Assembly (NCBI RefSeq): GCF_002906855.1
Contig: NZ_MINI01000028.1
Location: forward strand, 1,550,001-1,614,000
Direction: 5' to 3'
Source of the DNA: Pseudomonas putida
Lineage (GTDB): Bacteria > Pseudomonadota > Gammaproteobacteria > Pseudomonadales > Pseudomonadaceae
DNA: 64,000 nt
A program made the translations under genes and the position numbers. The first letter of the stretch is position 1. Every line of letters starts with the position of its first letter. The notes below the pieces were generated by a model. The model saw nothing but the letters and a program-made list of their open reading frames with translations. It made no database searches and was not told where the DNA came from. Below, piece after piece: positions 19,773 to 29,179 of this stretch.

Positions 19773-20636
19773 CTAGCGAGGCAACTCGATTCTCGAAGTC
19801 TCCCCGGGCACGACTGGCCAATCCCCCGCAGCCCACCTGGCCCGGGCCCGCTCGATCAGCTCCCCATCACTGGCCACAAAATTCCAGTTCATACGCCGCG
19901 GCCCATCCAGCGGGTCCCCGCCTATCAGCACCAACTGGCATTCTTCCTCGGCATACAGCGTGACCGCTTCCCCCTCTGGCAGTACGACCAGGCTACAGGT
20001 CTCGACCGATTCACCGCCCATGAACAGCTCACCGTCGAGCAGGTACAGCGCCCGTTGCACATGTTCTTCAGGCACCACCAGCGTGGTAGCCGGCTGCATC
20101 AGCACATGTGCATAGAGCGTAGGAGAGAGCACCGGCACCGGTGATTCCAGGCAGAACCCGCTGCCAGCAATCATGCAGATGCGCACGCCCAGGTTATCAC
20201 TGACCGGCAGGCTTGCCGCCGGATGATGGCTGTAGCTCGGCTCGCCCTGTTCGAGCGGCTGTGGCGAGGCCAGCCACACCTGCAGCCCGTGCAAGCGTGA
20301 GCCATGGGCCAAGGCGTCCTCAGGCGTGCGCTCGACATGCGCCACACCTTTGCCGGCGGTCATCCAGCTCACATCACCCGGCAGCACGCGCTGCTCCGAG
20401 CCGAGGCTGTCCTTGTGCAGGATCGCGCCTTCGAACAGGTAGGTGAGGGTGGAGAGGCCGATATGCGGATGCTGGCGGATATCCATGCCATGGCCCGGTG
20501 CATAGTCGGTCTCAAGCATATGGTCGAAGAACACGAACGGGCCGACGCTGCGGCACTGGGCCGAGGGTAGCGGGCGCAGGATCGGCTGGCCCTCGACCGA
20601 TTCGGCGCGTGGGCGGATGATCAGGGGGCTGCTCAT
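19773..20636 (-). CDS. Pirin family protein
   Basis: A 287-aa bicupin of the pirin family. The N-terminal cupin carries the metal-ligand pattern DIRQHPHIGLSTLTYLFEG (His-x-His, residues ~56-74) and GVAHVERTPE (His-x-Glu). Some bacterial pirins have quercetinase activity and others bind metabolic enzymes; this one cannot be assigned further. ATG 20636 (MSSPLIIRPRAES) is chosen over an upstream in-frame start. It is divergent from the exported amidohydrolase, with 115 bp between. Confidence 0.9.
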   Translation of the reverse strand: MSSPLIIRPRAESVEGQPILRPLPSAQCRSVGPFVFFDHMLETDYAPGHGMDIRQHPHIGLSTLTYLFEGAILHKDSLGSEQRVLPGDVSWMTAGKGVAHVERTPEDALAHGSRLHGLQVWLASPQPLEQGEPSYSHHPAASLPVSDNLGVRICMIAGSGFCLESPVPVLSPTLYAHVLMQPATTLVVPEEHVQRALYLLDGELFMGGESVETCSLVVLPEGEAVTLYAEEECQLVLIGGDPLDGPRRMNWNFVASDGELIERARARWAAGDWPVVPGETSRIELPR

Positions 20637-20751
20637 GGCGGGCTCCAGGCGAGGTGGAAATGCCCCAAGCATAGCGGTTTGCCGGGCAATGCTGAACCGT
20701 TGCGCTGGCGGCCCGGTCTACCCTGCTGATGCCCGCAAAAGGAGGTTGCCC

Positions 20752-21756
20752 ATGATTGCCAGAACGCTGGCCTGCATGCTGTTGTCTGGCTGGCTATGCC
20801 AGGCGGCGCAGGCCCGTGACTATCGCTTCAGCGATGCTCATCTGCACTACGTGGATTTCTTTCAGGAAACCGAAGGCATGCCGGCGCTGATCAAGGCCAT
20901 GGATGATGCTGGTGTCGAGCATTCGATGATTTCCGGTATTCCGGTGGCCAAGAAATGGCATGAAGACGAACCCAAGCGCCCGCGCTACTACGCTGGCGAC
21001 GATGCCGAGGCCTATTGGTACAGCGCGACCGATACCTACGTAGCTGCCGCGTTGGAAAAATTACCGGCCGAGCAGCGAAAGCGTTTCCATCCGTTTCTGA
21101 CCGGTTTCAATCCGGTAGACAAGAATGCCGTCAGCCATATCGAGCGCATGCTCGAACTCAACCCTGGGCTGTGGCAGGGGATCGGTGAGGTTTTCACGCG
21201 CCATGACGACCTGACCGCGCTCACAAGTGGCGATACACCGCGGGCCAACAACGAAGCGATGACCCGCATTTACCACCTGGCGGCGGAGCGCGACATGCCG
21301 GTGTTGCTGCACTCGAACATCACCTCCAAGCGAGAGCGCAATCCGCTGTACCTGGCGGAGATCGAAGAGCCGCTGCGCAATCATCCGCATACCCGCTTCA
21401 TCTGGGCGCATGCGGGGAGCAGCGCGGAGATTCATCGACACCAGATCTGCATGGAGTTTCTTCTGCCGGTGCTGACGCGGTTGCTGGCGGACTATCCGAA
21501 CCTGTATGTGGATCTGTCGTGGAGTGTGCTGCAGCCGTATCTGCTGGACGAGCAGGGCGTGCCGCGCAAAGAGTGGTTGGCACTGGTCGAACGGTATCCG
21601 GACCGGTTCATGCTGGGCTCGGATGTGGTGGGCCGGTTTGGCAGCCTGGGGGAGCAGATGCACGGGTTTGTGCCGTTTCTGGATGCTTTGCCCGAAGAGG
21701 TGGCCAACAAAGTGGCCCGGGATAACTTTCTGGCGGTGTTGCCCAGGAACAAGTAG
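20752..21756 (+). CDS. Exported amidohydrolase-superfamily protein
   Basis: A 334-aa protein of the amidohydrolase-2 superfamily (TIM-barrel metal hydrolases and decarboxylases). A short signal peptide (residues 1-22, ending AAQA before RDYRF) suggests a periplasmic location, which is unusual for this superfamily. Metal-site motifs are visible: FSDAHLHYVDF (H-x-H), VLLHSNIT, FIWAHAGSS and MLGSDVVG. AAAGGAGG gives a strong ribosome binding site before ATG 20752. The substrate is unknown. The gene ends at a bidirectional terminator shared with fabB. Confidence 0.82.
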   Translation: MIARTLACMLLSGWLCQAAQARDYRFSDAHLHYVDFFQETEGMPALIKAMDDAGVEHSMISGIPVAKKWHEDEPKRPRYYAGDDAEAYWYSATDTYVAAALEKLPAEQRKRFHPFLTGFNPVDKNAVSHIERMLELNPGLWQGIGEVFTRHDDLTALTSGDTPRANNEAMTRIYHLAAERDMPVLLHSNITSKRERNPLYLAEIEEPLRNHPHTRFIWAHAGSSAEIHRHQICMEFLLPVLTRLLADYPNLYVDLSWSVLQPYLLDEQGVPRKEWLALVERYPDRFMLGSDVVGRFGSLGEQMHGFVPFLDALPEEVANKVARDNFLAVLPRNK

Positions 21757-21773
21757 TACAGGCTATACAAATG

Positions 21774-21802
21774 AAAACGCCCCGAACCAGTCGGGGCGTT
21801 TT
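21774..21802. terminator. Bidirectional terminator between amidohydrolase gene and fabB
   Basis: AAAACGCCCCGA (21774-21785), loop ACCAG, TCGGGGCGTTTT (21791-21802). The 12-bp palindrome has A/T tracts on both sides, serving two converging genes. Confidence 0.88.
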
Positions 21803-21821
21803 CAGTTACCGCAGCAGCGTC

Positions 21822-23042
21822 TTATTTGCCAGTCCAGCGCTTGAGCACGAGAGTGGCGTTGGTGCCGCCGAAGCCGAAGCTGTTGCTCATGACCGTGTCG
21901 ATCTTGGCGTTTTCTTCGGTCTTGCGCAGTACCGGCAGGTCGGCAACTTCAGGGTCCAGCTCGTCGATGTTGGCGGAGCCGGCGATGAAGTTGTTTTCCA
22001 TCATCAGCAGGCAGTAGATCGCCTCGTGCACACCGGCGGCGCCCAGCGAGTGGCCCGACAGGCTCTTGGTCGAGCTGATTTTCGGTGCCTTGTCGCCGAA
22101 CACTTCACGCACGCCTTTCATCTCGGCGACGTCGCCGACCGGGGTGGAGGTGCCGTGGGTGTTCAGGTAGTCGATCGGGGTGTCGACGGTGGACAGCGCC
22201 TGCTGCATGCAGCGGATGGCGCCTTCGCCGCTCGGTGCGACCATGTCGTAGCCGTCGGAAGTGGCCCCGTAGCCGACGATTTCGGCGTAGATCTTGGCGC
22301 CGCGGGCGAGGGCATGTTCCAGCTCTTCGACCACGACCATGCCGCCGCCGCCAGCGATGACGAAGCCGTCACGGTCGGCGTCGTAGGCGCGCGAAGCCTT
22401 TTCCGGGGTTTCGTTGCGCTTGGTCGACAGTGCGCCCATGGCATCGAACAGGAACGACTGGCTCCAGTGCTCTTCTTCACCGCCACCGGCGAAGACGATG
22501 TCCTGCTTGCCCCACTGGATCTGCTCCAGGGCGGTGCCGATGCAGTGTGCGGAAGTGGCACAGGCCGACGAGATCGAGTAGTTGATACCCTTGATCTTGA
22601 ACGGGGTGGCCAGGCACGCCGAAACGGTGCTGCCCATGGTGCGGGTGACGCGGTACGGGCCGACGCGCTTGACGCCTTTCTCGCGCAGGGTATCCAGCGC
22701 TTCCATCTGGTTCAGGGTCGAGGCGCCGCCGGAGCCGGCAACCAGGCCGGTACGCGGGTTGGAAACCTGCTCTTCGGTCAGGCCCGAGTCCTTGATCGCA
22801 TCCTGCATTGCCAGGTAGGCGTAGGCAGCGGCGTGGCCGACGAAGCGGTAGACCTTGCGGTCGATCAGTTCTTCGAGGTTGAGGTCGATGGAGCCGGAAA
22901 CCTGGCTACGCAGCCCCTGTTCCTTGTATTCCGGGTTGTAACGGATACCCGGACGGCTGTTGCGCAGGTTTTCGGTGACGGTAGCTTTGTCATTGCCCAG
23001 GCACGATACGATGCCCAGACCAGTGATAACGACGCGGCGCAT
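21822..23042 (-). CDS. fabB: 3-Oxoacyl-ACP synthase I
   Basis: Beta-ketoacyl-ACP synthase I, 406 aa, elongating cis-unsaturated acyl-ACPs made through FabA. The catalytic cysteine is in [14 protein letters not shown] (C161), with the two histidines in [14 protein letters not shown] and [12 protein letters not shown] and the lysine in between. It lies 11 nt after fabA on the same strand, the standard fabAB operon. Confidence 0.98.
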   Translation of the reverse strand: MRRVVITGLGIVSCLGNDKATVTENLRNSRPGIRYNPEYKEQGLRSQVSGSIDLNLEELIDRKVYRFVGHAAAYAYLAMQDAIKDSGLTEEQVSNPRTGLVAGSGGASTLNQMEALDTLREKGVKRVGPYRVTRTMGSTVSACLATPFKIKGINYSISSACATSAHCIGTALEQIQWGKQDIVFAGGGEEEHWSQSFLFDAMGALSTKRNETPEKASRAYDADRDGFVIAGGGGMVVVEELEHALARGAKIYAEIVGYGATSDGYDMVAPSGEGAIRCMQQALSTVDTPIDYLNTHGTSTPVGDVAEMKGVREVFGDKAPKISSTKSLSGHSLGAAGVHEAIYCLLMMENNFIAGSANIDELDPEVADLPVLRKTEENAKIDTVMSNSFGFGGTNATLVLKRWTGK

Positions 23043-23053
23043 GCGAATAACCC

Positions 23054-23569
23054 TTAGAAATTGTCAGTGGAGGTGAACACGCCGACCCGCAGGGCTTCGG
23101 CAGTGTAGATCTCGCGGCCATCAACGCTGACCGAGCCATCGGCGATGGCCATGTTCAGCTTGCCCTTCAGGACGCGCTTGATGTGAATGTTGTAGGTGAC
23201 TTTCTTGGCGGTCGGCAGTACCTGGCCGAAGAATTTCACTTCGCCCGAACCCAGCGCGCGGCCACGGCCCGGCAGGCCTTGCCAGCCGAGGAAGAAGCCG
23301 ACCAGCTGCCACATGGCGTCGAGGCCCAGGCAGCCCGGCATTACCGGGTCGCCTTCGAAGTGGCAGGCGAAGAACCACAGGTCCGGGGTGATATCCAGCT
23401 CGGCGACCAATTCACCTTTGCCGTACTTGCCGCCTTCTTCACTGATATGGGTGATGCGATCGACCATCAGCATGTTCGGCGCGGGCAGTTGCGCATTACC
23501 TGGGCCGAACAGCTCACCGCGACTGCAGCGCAGCAGGTCTTCCCGAGTAAAGGCGTGTTGTTTGGTCAT
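23054..23569 (-). CDS. fabA: 3-Hydroxydecanoyl-ACP dehydratase/isomerase
   Basis: Bifunctional dehydratase and trans-2/cis-3 isomerase, 171 aa, creating the double bond of bacterial unsaturated fatty acids. The active-site residues are at canonical positions: His70 in [13 protein letters not shown] and Asp84 in CLGLDAMWQ. Start ATG 23569 follows GAGGAG. It heads the fabA-fabB operon, with an inverted repeat 111-144 bp upstream that may be an operator. Confidence 0.98.
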   Translation of the reverse strand: MTKQHAFTREDLLRCSRGELFGPGNAQLPAPNMLMVDRITHISEEGGKYGKGELVAELDITPDLWFFACHFEGDPVMPGCLGLDAMWQLVGFFLGWQGLPGRGRALGSGEVKFFGQVLPTAKKVTYNIHIKRVLKGKLNMAIADGSVSVDGREIYTAEALRVGVFTSTDNF

Positions 23570-23679
23570 GCGAGCTCCTCAATAACCCCCTGTGGCAGGG
23601 GATGAATCTTCCCGGCCGACCCTTCTTGCTTCTGGGACGGCAGCCTACAGGTAGACTATTGCGTTGTGGTGAAAGTCAC

Positions 23680-23713
23680 AGTGCACCTGGCGAAAGAAGT
23701 ACAGGTGTGCACT
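23680..23713 (-). promoter_or_regulatory. Inverted repeat upstream of fabA
   Basis: AGTGCAC (23680-23686) and GTGCACT (23707-23713) face each other; beside them CCTG and CAGG extend the symmetry, offset by two bases. The site lies 111-144 bp before the fabA start. In P. aeruginosa the TetR-type regulator DesT controls fabAB from a dyad; this repeat is a candidate for such an operator, by inference only. The rest of 23570-23771 holds no gene. Confidence 0.4.
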
Positions 23714-23771
23714 GAAACGTCTATTTTCAGGTCCGAACAAGGTCCTGTCCAGTACTTAAGACTGCCGCACT

Positions 23772-25703
23772 TTAGCATTTATCGCCAGTCGCTGCTGTCC
23801 GTCCAGGCAACCAGCGTTGCAATACCCGCTGCAACTCGGTGCGGCGGAACGGTTTGCTCAGGTAATCATTCATGCCGACGGCCATGCAACGTTCGCGGTC
23901 GCCCTGCAGGGCATTGGCGGTCAAGGCGATGATCGGCAGTTGGGCGCAGGCCGGCAACAGGCGGATACGCCGGGTCGCTTCATAGCCATCCATATGGGGC
24001 AGGCGGCAATCCATCAGCACCGCGGCGAACGGCTGCTGGCTGACCTGCTCCACCGCCTGAAGCCCGTCGTGGGCCACGCTGACCTCCATCCCCAGGCTGC
24101 GCAACATGGCTTCGATGACGCTCTGATTGACCGGATTGTCCTCCACCAGCAGGATGCGTTTGCCGACCTCAAGCGGTGCATTGGCCGCCGAACTGCCGGG
24201 TAGCGTTGCCGATGTGGTACTGGCCAGCGGCAGTGGCATTTCCAGGGTAAAGGTCGAGCCCAGCCCTTCGCGGCTTTCACCGCGCAGCTTGCCGCCCATG
24301 CGTTCAGCCAGGGTACGGGCGATCGACAGGCCCAGGCCGGTGCCGCCATAGCGCCGCGAAATCGAGCTGTCGGCCTGCTGGAAGGCGACGAACATCATTT
24401 CCAGGCGCTCGCTGTCGATGCCGATACCGGTGTCACGTACGCTGCAGGTGATCCACAGCAATTGCCGGTCGAGCAGTTGCCAGTGCGCCTCGACCTGCAC
24501 CTGGCCGCGCTCGGTGAACTTCAGGGCATTGCCGATCAGGTTGAGGAGGATCTGGCGGATGCGCGTCGGGTCGCCGACCACCTGCGGCTGTGTGCCCTCT
24601 GCCGGCAACTGCAGGTGCAGTTCCAGGCCGCGCTGCTGGGCGCTGTGCTGGAACGACTGCACGCTGCTGGCGATCAGCTCAACCAGGTTGAAGTCGATGT
24701 GCTCAAGCTGCAGCGTCGTGCGTTCGATACGCGAGAAGTCGAGGATGTCATTGATGACCTTCAGCAAATGCCCGGTGGACTCGCTGGCCACCGCGGTGTA
24801 ATCCGCCTGTTCACTGGTCAGCTGGGTGGTCTCCAGCAATTGCAGCATGCCCAGCACGCCGTTCATGGGGGTGCGCAATTCGTGGCTCATCATGGCCAGG
24901 AACTCCGACTTGGCGCCGTTGGCCTGTTCGGCTTCCTCGCGCGCCTGGATCAGCTGGGCGATGGCCTGCTTCTGTTCGGCGCTGGCCTGGTCCAGGGCAT
25001 TGGCGAGGTTGTTGATATGCCGCGCCAGGTGGCCGAGTTCGCTGTCGTCGACCACCGGCAGCGGTGCGTTGTATTCGCCCTGCTGGATGGCCTTGACCGC
25101 ATGGCTCATGTCGCTGATCGGCTTGGCCAGGCTCATGGCCAGGCGGCGGGCAAGAAGGAAGGTGAACAGCAGGGCGAACAGCGCCAGGATGGCCGCCTTG
25201 ATCACGATTTCCTGCTGGCGCTGGCTGAAGGCATCGTCCGACATGCCGACGATCACCCGGCCCAGGTAGTCGTCTCCAATGGCCGGTGTCGGCGCTTTGC
25301 CTTGTTGCAGGAAGTCGCTGTCCAGGCGGATCTGCTGCAGGCGGATCGGCGCCTGGAACACTTCCACCTGCTGCGCCCGGTTGTTGCTCTCGTCCTGCTG
25401 CTCGACGTACACCAGGATGTGGTTGCGGCTGTCCTGTACTTCGAGGAAGCGTACGTGAGGGATGCTCAGGGTGGCGCGCATCAGGCCTTCGAGGACTTCA
25501 TTGTTACCGGAGATCACACCGTACTCGGATGCCGGTGCCAGCTGGTTGGCAATCAGCTGACCGGTGTGGTTCAGCTCCTGGCGCAAATCCTGGATCCGTA
25601 CGAAGGTGAAAAAGCTGATCAACAGCAAGGTCAGCAACAATGCCGGGCCCAGGCTGATGATCTGGGTGCGGGTATGGATGTCCCAGCTCAGGCGTTTGCT
25701 CAT
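23772..25703 (-). CDS. Hybrid histidine kinase with periplasmic sensor and receiver domain
   Basis: A 643-aa inner-membrane hybrid kinase. TM1 is about 15-37, a periplasmic sensor region about 38-165, TM2 about 166-187 and HAMP about 186-240. HisKA has the phospho-His in [12 protein letters not shown] (H274), followed by the ATPase N-box ([12 protein letters not shown]), DTGIGID and GGTGLGLS, and a receiver domain about 515-633 with phospho-Asp in [12 protein letters not shown] (D565) and Lys617. No Hpt domain, so phosphoryl transfer needs a separate Hpt protein. Its position beside fabA matches P. aeruginosa PA1611, a kinase reported to act with RetS/HptB (recall). ATGA overlap with the binding-protein gene upstream. 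Confidence 0.93.
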   Translation of the reverse strand: MSKRLSWDIHTRTQIISLGPALLLTLLLISFFTFVRIQDLRQELNHTGQLIANQLAPASEYGVISGNNEVLEGLMRATLSIPHVRFLEVQDSRNHILVYVEQQDESNNRAQQVEVFQAPIRLQQIRLDSDFLQQGKAPTPAIGDDYLGRVIVGMSDDAFSQRQQEIVIKAAILALFALLFTFLLARRLAMSLAKPISDMSHAVKAIQQGEYNAPLPVVDDSELGHLARHINNLANALDQASAEQKQAIAQLIQAREEAEQANGAKSEFLAMMSHELRTPMNGVLGMLQLLETTQLTSEQADYTAVASESTGHLLKVINDILDFSRIERTTLQLEHIDFNLVELIASSVQSFQHSAQQRGLELHLQLPAEGTQPQVVGDPTRIRQILLNLIGNALKFTERGQVQVEAHWQLLDRQLLWITCSVRDTGIGIDSERLEMMFVAFQQADSSISRRYGGTGLGLSIARTLAERMGGKLRGESREGLGSTFTLEMPLPLASTTSATLPGSSAANAPLEVGKRILLVEDNPVNQSVIEAMLRSLGMEVSVAHDGLQAVEQVSQQPFAAVLMDCRLPHMDGYEATRRIRLLPACAQLPIIALTANALQGDRERCMAVGMNDYLSKPFRRTELQRVLQRWLPGRTAATGDKC

Positions 25704-26590
25704 GGGGTGGGTTCTCCTTCGGCCAAGGCCTTGGCGGTGGCGTTCGGATCGATCGGTTCAAGGCCCAGGGCGCGCGCTACCTGCTGGTTGCCGCTGACGG
25801 CATAGAGCGCCGGGTAAAGGCTGCGCGGCCAGTGGGCCGGAGGCTGGTCGAGCAACCGGTCGAGCACTGCCAGCCAGTCGTCCTGGTCGCTGTAGGTGCT
25901 GGCCAGTGCGCCAGCGCGCACGAAGCCGGCATTCGGGCCGATCAGCGCCATCTGTCGGCCGTAGCTGCTAAGCAGCAGGTTCTTCGCGGTCTTGGAGTTG
26001 TACAGGTCGGGGTCATCGAGGCCCAACAGCACGTCGCTGCTGGCCAGCAGGTGTTGCAGGGGGCGGCTGTCGCGTTGGTCCGGCCAGTCCTGGGCGACGA
26101 TCTCCAGGCCCAGCGGGCGTGCCGCCTGGCGCAGTTCGTCGAGCAGAAACTGACTGTGCTTACCGTATAACACGCCAATGCGCTGGGCCTGTGGCAACAG
26201 GTAGTGGGCCAGGCGCAGTTGCCGTGCCAGCGGCGCGTCGCTCCACAGCAGGGTCAGGTAAGCAGGGCGCGACTTTCCCAGGCGTTGTTCAGCCTGTACC
26301 CGGCTGACGCGCATGGCCAGCGCAGGTGGCCCGTTGTTGTCGCTCAGGCGCCACTCCAGCGCGCTGTTGTCGAGCAGCACCAGGCGCACGTCGGCCTTGA
26401 GCTGAGCGGGGCGGGGCAGTGCGGCAATGCTCTTGAAACGCACTTGGTCATGGCTGCGGCGGGCTTGCAGGGCTTCGACAAAGCTGCGAAAGCCAGGCTG
26501 GTCGTCGCCGCCGACCAGCAGGATTTCGCTGGCAGACAGCGTACCCAGTGGCCACAGGCAGAACAGCAGCAGGCGTAGCAGCCGGGCCAT
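25700..26590 (-). CDS. Orphan ABC-type periplasmic binding protein
   Basis: A 296-aa protein with a signal peptide (residues 1-20, ending LSA). The fold resembles the ABC transporter substrate-binding protein family of the TrpX/COG2984 type: an N-terminal lobe ([20 protein letters not shown]), a central LGVLYGKH-like hinge ([13 protein letters not shown]) and a second lobe ending in [15 protein letters not shown]. No permease or ATPase is nearby; instead it sits between a TonB-dependent receptor and a hybrid kinase, with a 1-nt and a 4-nt overlap. It probably presents a ligand to the kinase's periplasmic domain rather than to a transporter. Confidence 0.8.
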   Translation of the reverse strand: MARLLRLLLFCLWPLGTLSASEILLVGGDDQPGFRSFVEALQARRSHDQVRFKSIAALPRPAQLKADVRLVLLDNSALEWRLSDNNGPPALAMRVSRVQAEQRLGKSRPAYLTLLWSDAPLARQLRLAHYLLPQAQRIGVLYGKHSQFLLDELRQAARPLGLEIVAQDWPDQRDSRPLQHLLASSDVLLGLDDPDLYNSKTAKNLLLSSYGRQMALIGPNAGFVRAGALASTYSDQDDWLAVLDRLLDQPPAHWPRSLYPALYAVSGNQQVARALGLEPIDPNATAKALAEGEPTP

Positions 26591-28737
26591 CAGAACTCCA
26601 GCTCCGCGCTGACGCTCAGGCGGTGGCGGCTGTCATAACGGTTCTGCTCCACCGTGGTGGGCTGGTCGTCCAGGCGTTGCTGCCACAGCGCGGCCAGCTC
26701 CAGGGTGCTGTCCTGTATACGGAAGCGCTTGGCCACGCGCAGGTCAACGCGTTCGTAGCGGTACGTGTTGAGGGCGTCATCACCGTAATAGAACAGCGCG
26801 CTCGACCAACCCTCGCCCCATTCGCGCATCCAGCCGGCCGAGCCACTGTTGCGGGCGCTGAGGCGACGGTCGGCGGGGTTGCTGGCCCAGGCATCGACAT
26901 AGGCATAGGTCAGGCGCAGGCGGTCGCGTGGCGCCAGGCGCCAGTCGAGTTGCGCCTCGCTGCCGCTGAAGCGGGCCTTGTTGGCATTGCTGGCGATGTA
27001 CTGGTTGTTCTTCAGGGGCTCGCTGATCATTCCGGTGATCTCGTCGTAGAACAGCTTCACATCCATGCTCAGGTCGAAGTCACTGAAGTAGCCGTTATAG
27101 CCCAGCTCGCGCGAGCGCATGCGTTCCTGTTCGAGGTCGCCAGGGCCGCGGGTCTTGACGAAGTATTCGGCATTGCGCTGGCCGAATGCAGCGGGGCTCA
27201 GGTTCTTGACCGTGTAGCTCCAGTTGACGTTGTTCTCGAACATGTCCGGCGAGCGCACGGCTTCGGAGTACACTGCACGCAGGCCGTGGCGCGGCGTGAT
27301 CAGGTAGTTGACCGCCATGCGCGGGGTCAGCGAGCTGCCGGACAGGCGCGAGTCTTCGAACATCGCGCCGCCCTGGAGAATCCAGTGCTCGTCGGCGCGC
27401 CATTCCAGCTGGCCGAACAGGCGCCAGGTCTGGTCGTCGATGCTGCCGTCGAAGTAGGTCTGCGAATCGGCGCGGTCATAGCGGTAATTCATGCCGCTGA
27501 GCAGGCGCAGGCTGTCTGTCAGGCTCAGGGTGTCCTGTACTTCCAGGTCATAGCGGGTCTCGCGGGTGCTCTGGTCGACATCGCCGCAGACTACATTCTT
27601 GCCACCCTGATTGTTCCACTGGTCCTTGATCGCATCGACCAGCGCCTGTTCTTCGGGGTTGCTGCTGCTTGGCGGGTTGTTCGCCCCGCGGGCGACCTTT
27701 TCGGCGAAGTCGGGATTCATCTGCCACAGGCGGGTCAACTCGGGGCTGAACGACAGCGCCGCATCGCAGGCACGCCAGACCTGCTGGCGATCGAAAAGCT
27801 GGGCCGAACCCTGCACATACAGGCTGTGCTCGGGGTTGAAGTCGATGTTCCAGCGTACCGAACCGGCATAGTCCTTGGCATTGACGTCGGCGTTGTCGCC
27901 GGCCTGGGTGACGTAGGGGAACACCGGCTGGTAGGTATACGGCCGCTGGTTGCTGCCTTCCTTGGCCGCCAGTTGCCATTCCAGGGTCTGGTCTGGTGCC
28001 AGGACGTGGCTGACACTGAGGTTGAAACGGTTCAGGCGGCGGCTGTCACGGTAGTCCTGGCCGAACTGGTTCTTGTCGAAGCCATCGTCCTGCTGGCCGG
28101 ACACCGACAGGCGCATGTCGCCACCGTCCCAGCCGAAGCCGTGGCTGAGGTAATAGTCGTTGATGCCATCCTGGCCGCGGGTCAGTTTCATGCGCGTGCC
28201 GTGGCTGTCGGCCGGGTTGCGGGTGAGGATGTTGACCACTGCCATCAGTGCGTTGGCGCCGTAACTGACGGTATTGGGGCCGCGGAACACCTCGATTCGT
28301 TCGATGTCCTCGATGGCGACCGGGATGTCGCTCCAGTCCACCGTGGCCAGGCCTGCGCGGTACACCGAGCGGCCGTCGATCAGCACCTGCATGCGCCGTG
28401 CATCGTTGACGTTGCTGCCGTGGTAGTTGACGGTCGGCTGGTTGCCGGCGCCGTAGCCGATCATCATGCCCGGTACCAGGCGCAGCAGTTCGGGGATGTC
28501 GCGGGCACCGCTGGCGCGAATCAGCTCGTTGTCGAGTACGGTCATGCTACCTGGTACCGCCGCCGGGGATTGTTTCAGGCGCGTGGCGGTCAGAACCTGC
28601 GGCAGGTCGGTGTTGTCGATGAACAAATCGTCGGCCATGGCCGAGCCGCCGATCAGGGCTGTCAGCAGCAGCAGGTGAGGGTAAGGGGGCGGGCCAGGGA
28701 ACACAGGACAGCCTTGTCTCAGGATTGAAACAGGCAT
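26590..28737 (-). CDS. TonB-dependent outer-membrane receptor
   Basis: A 715-aa TonB-dependent receptor. The signal peptide ends at AMA before DDLFIDN (residues ~33-36). A TonB-box-like segment (LPQVLTATRLKQ) is followed by a plug domain with DIPELLRLVPGMMIG, RMQVLIDGRSVYRAGL and IERIEVFRGPNTVSYGANA, then a beta-barrel ending in aromatic-type LSVSAELEF. It has no extra N-terminal secretin-like signalling domain, so signalling through an anti-sigma factor is unlikely. ATG 28737 is chosen because longer readings run into the REP repeat. First gene of a three-gene unit with the binding protein and hybrid kinase. The ligand is unknown. Confidence 0.9.
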   Translation of the reverse strand: MPVSILRQGCPVFPGPPPYPHLLLLTALIGGSAMADDLFIDNTDLPQVLTATRLKQSPAAVPGSMTVLDNELIRASGARDIPELLRLVPGMMIGYGAGNQPTVNYHGSNVNDARRMQVLIDGRSVYRAGLATVDWSDIPVAIEDIERIEVFRGPNTVSYGANALMAVVNILTRNPADSHGTRMKLTRGQDGINDYYLSHGFGWDGGDMRLSVSGQQDDGFDKNQFGQDYRDSRRLNRFNLSVSHVLAPDQTLEWQLAAKEGSNQRPYTYQPVFPYVTQAGDNADVNAKDYAGSVRWNIDFNPEHSLYVQGSAQLFDRQQVWRACDAALSFSPELTRLWQMNPDFAEKVARGANNPPSSSNPEEQALVDAIKDQWNNQGGKNVVCGDVDQSTRETRYDLEVQDTLSLTDSLRLLSGMNYRYDRADSQTYFDGSIDDQTWRLFGQLEWRADEHWILQGGAMFEDSRLSGSSLTPRMAVNYLITPRHGLRAVYSEAVRSPDMFENNVNWSYTVKNLSPAAFGQRNAEYFVKTRGPGDLEQERMRSRELGYNGYFSDFDLSMDVKLFYDEITGMISEPLKNNQYIASNANKARFSGSEAQLDWRLAPRDRLRLTYAYVDAWASNPADRRLSARNSGSAGWMREWGEGWSSALFYYGDDALNTYRYERVDLRVAKRFRIQDSTLELAALWQQRLDDQPTTVEQNRYDSRHRLSVSAELEF

Positions 28738-28810
28738 GGTAACTGACCTTGGGGGTTTTGCCAGTGGGCTGCGTTGGATTTGCGGGCTGGTGATGGTGTT
28801 TGGATTGGGA

Positions 28811-29064
28811 GGTGCCTGCCTTGGGATTTGCAGTGGGGCACAAATCGAGCGCCGCCCGCGCGGCGCATCGCGAGCTGCGCTCGCTCCTACGTTTATTTCA
28901 GGCCAATGCCTCCAGTGGGATTTGCGCGCGGACGCCTTGGCGCATGGCGCGCTATCACGTCGTACCAACAAGGCCGACGCGCGCGCCTGCCACAGGCGTT
29001 ACTGGCCAAAAACAAACGTAGGAGCGAGCGTAGCTCGCGATGCGCCGCGCGGGCGGCGCTCGAT
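28811..29064. repeat. REP-type inverted pair with 51-nt arms
   Basis: Arms 28844-28894 and 29014-29064 are inverted copies differing at one base, separated by 119 bp. The spacer next to each arm is also partly inverted (CAGGCCAATGCC near 28900 against GGCGTTACTGGCC near 28995). Each arm contains a palindromic GCG-rich part and the ATCGCGAGCT/GCTCGCTCCTACG core also seen at 39755-39828. Bases from 28811 to the first arm share extended similarity with 47407-47437. Fills most of the 441-bp gap between the receptor gene and gpsA; no gene seen. Confidence 0.85.
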
Positions 29065-29122
29065 CTCACAGGCGCTGAAAATCCCCCGCCCAACCCAAGA
29101 ACCCACCACTGGTTCTGTAGCA

Positions 29123-29149
29123 GGCGACCCGTATAATGAGTGGGTCGCC
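29123..29149 (+). promoter_or_regulatory. gpsA promoter -10 enclosed by a palindrome
   Basis: A perfect TATAAT (29132-29137) lies inside the inverted repeat GGCGACCC (29123-29130) and GGGTCGCC (29142-29149). The -35 is poor. A bound regulator would cover the -10 hexamer. Alternatively, the repeat is a hairpin in a transcript from further upstream. Confidence 0.5.
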
Positions 29150-29179
29150 ACTTAACTTAATGGCTTTAACGGATTGAAT

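Noticed and set aside
26548..28728. 726-codon open frame opposite the TonB receptor gene
   Set aside because: The receptor reading has signal peptide, plug and barrel; the opposite frame has none of these.
28738..28971. 78-residue N-terminal extension of the TonB receptor
   Set aside because: It would read through the REP arm and would spoil the signal peptide that begins at 28737.
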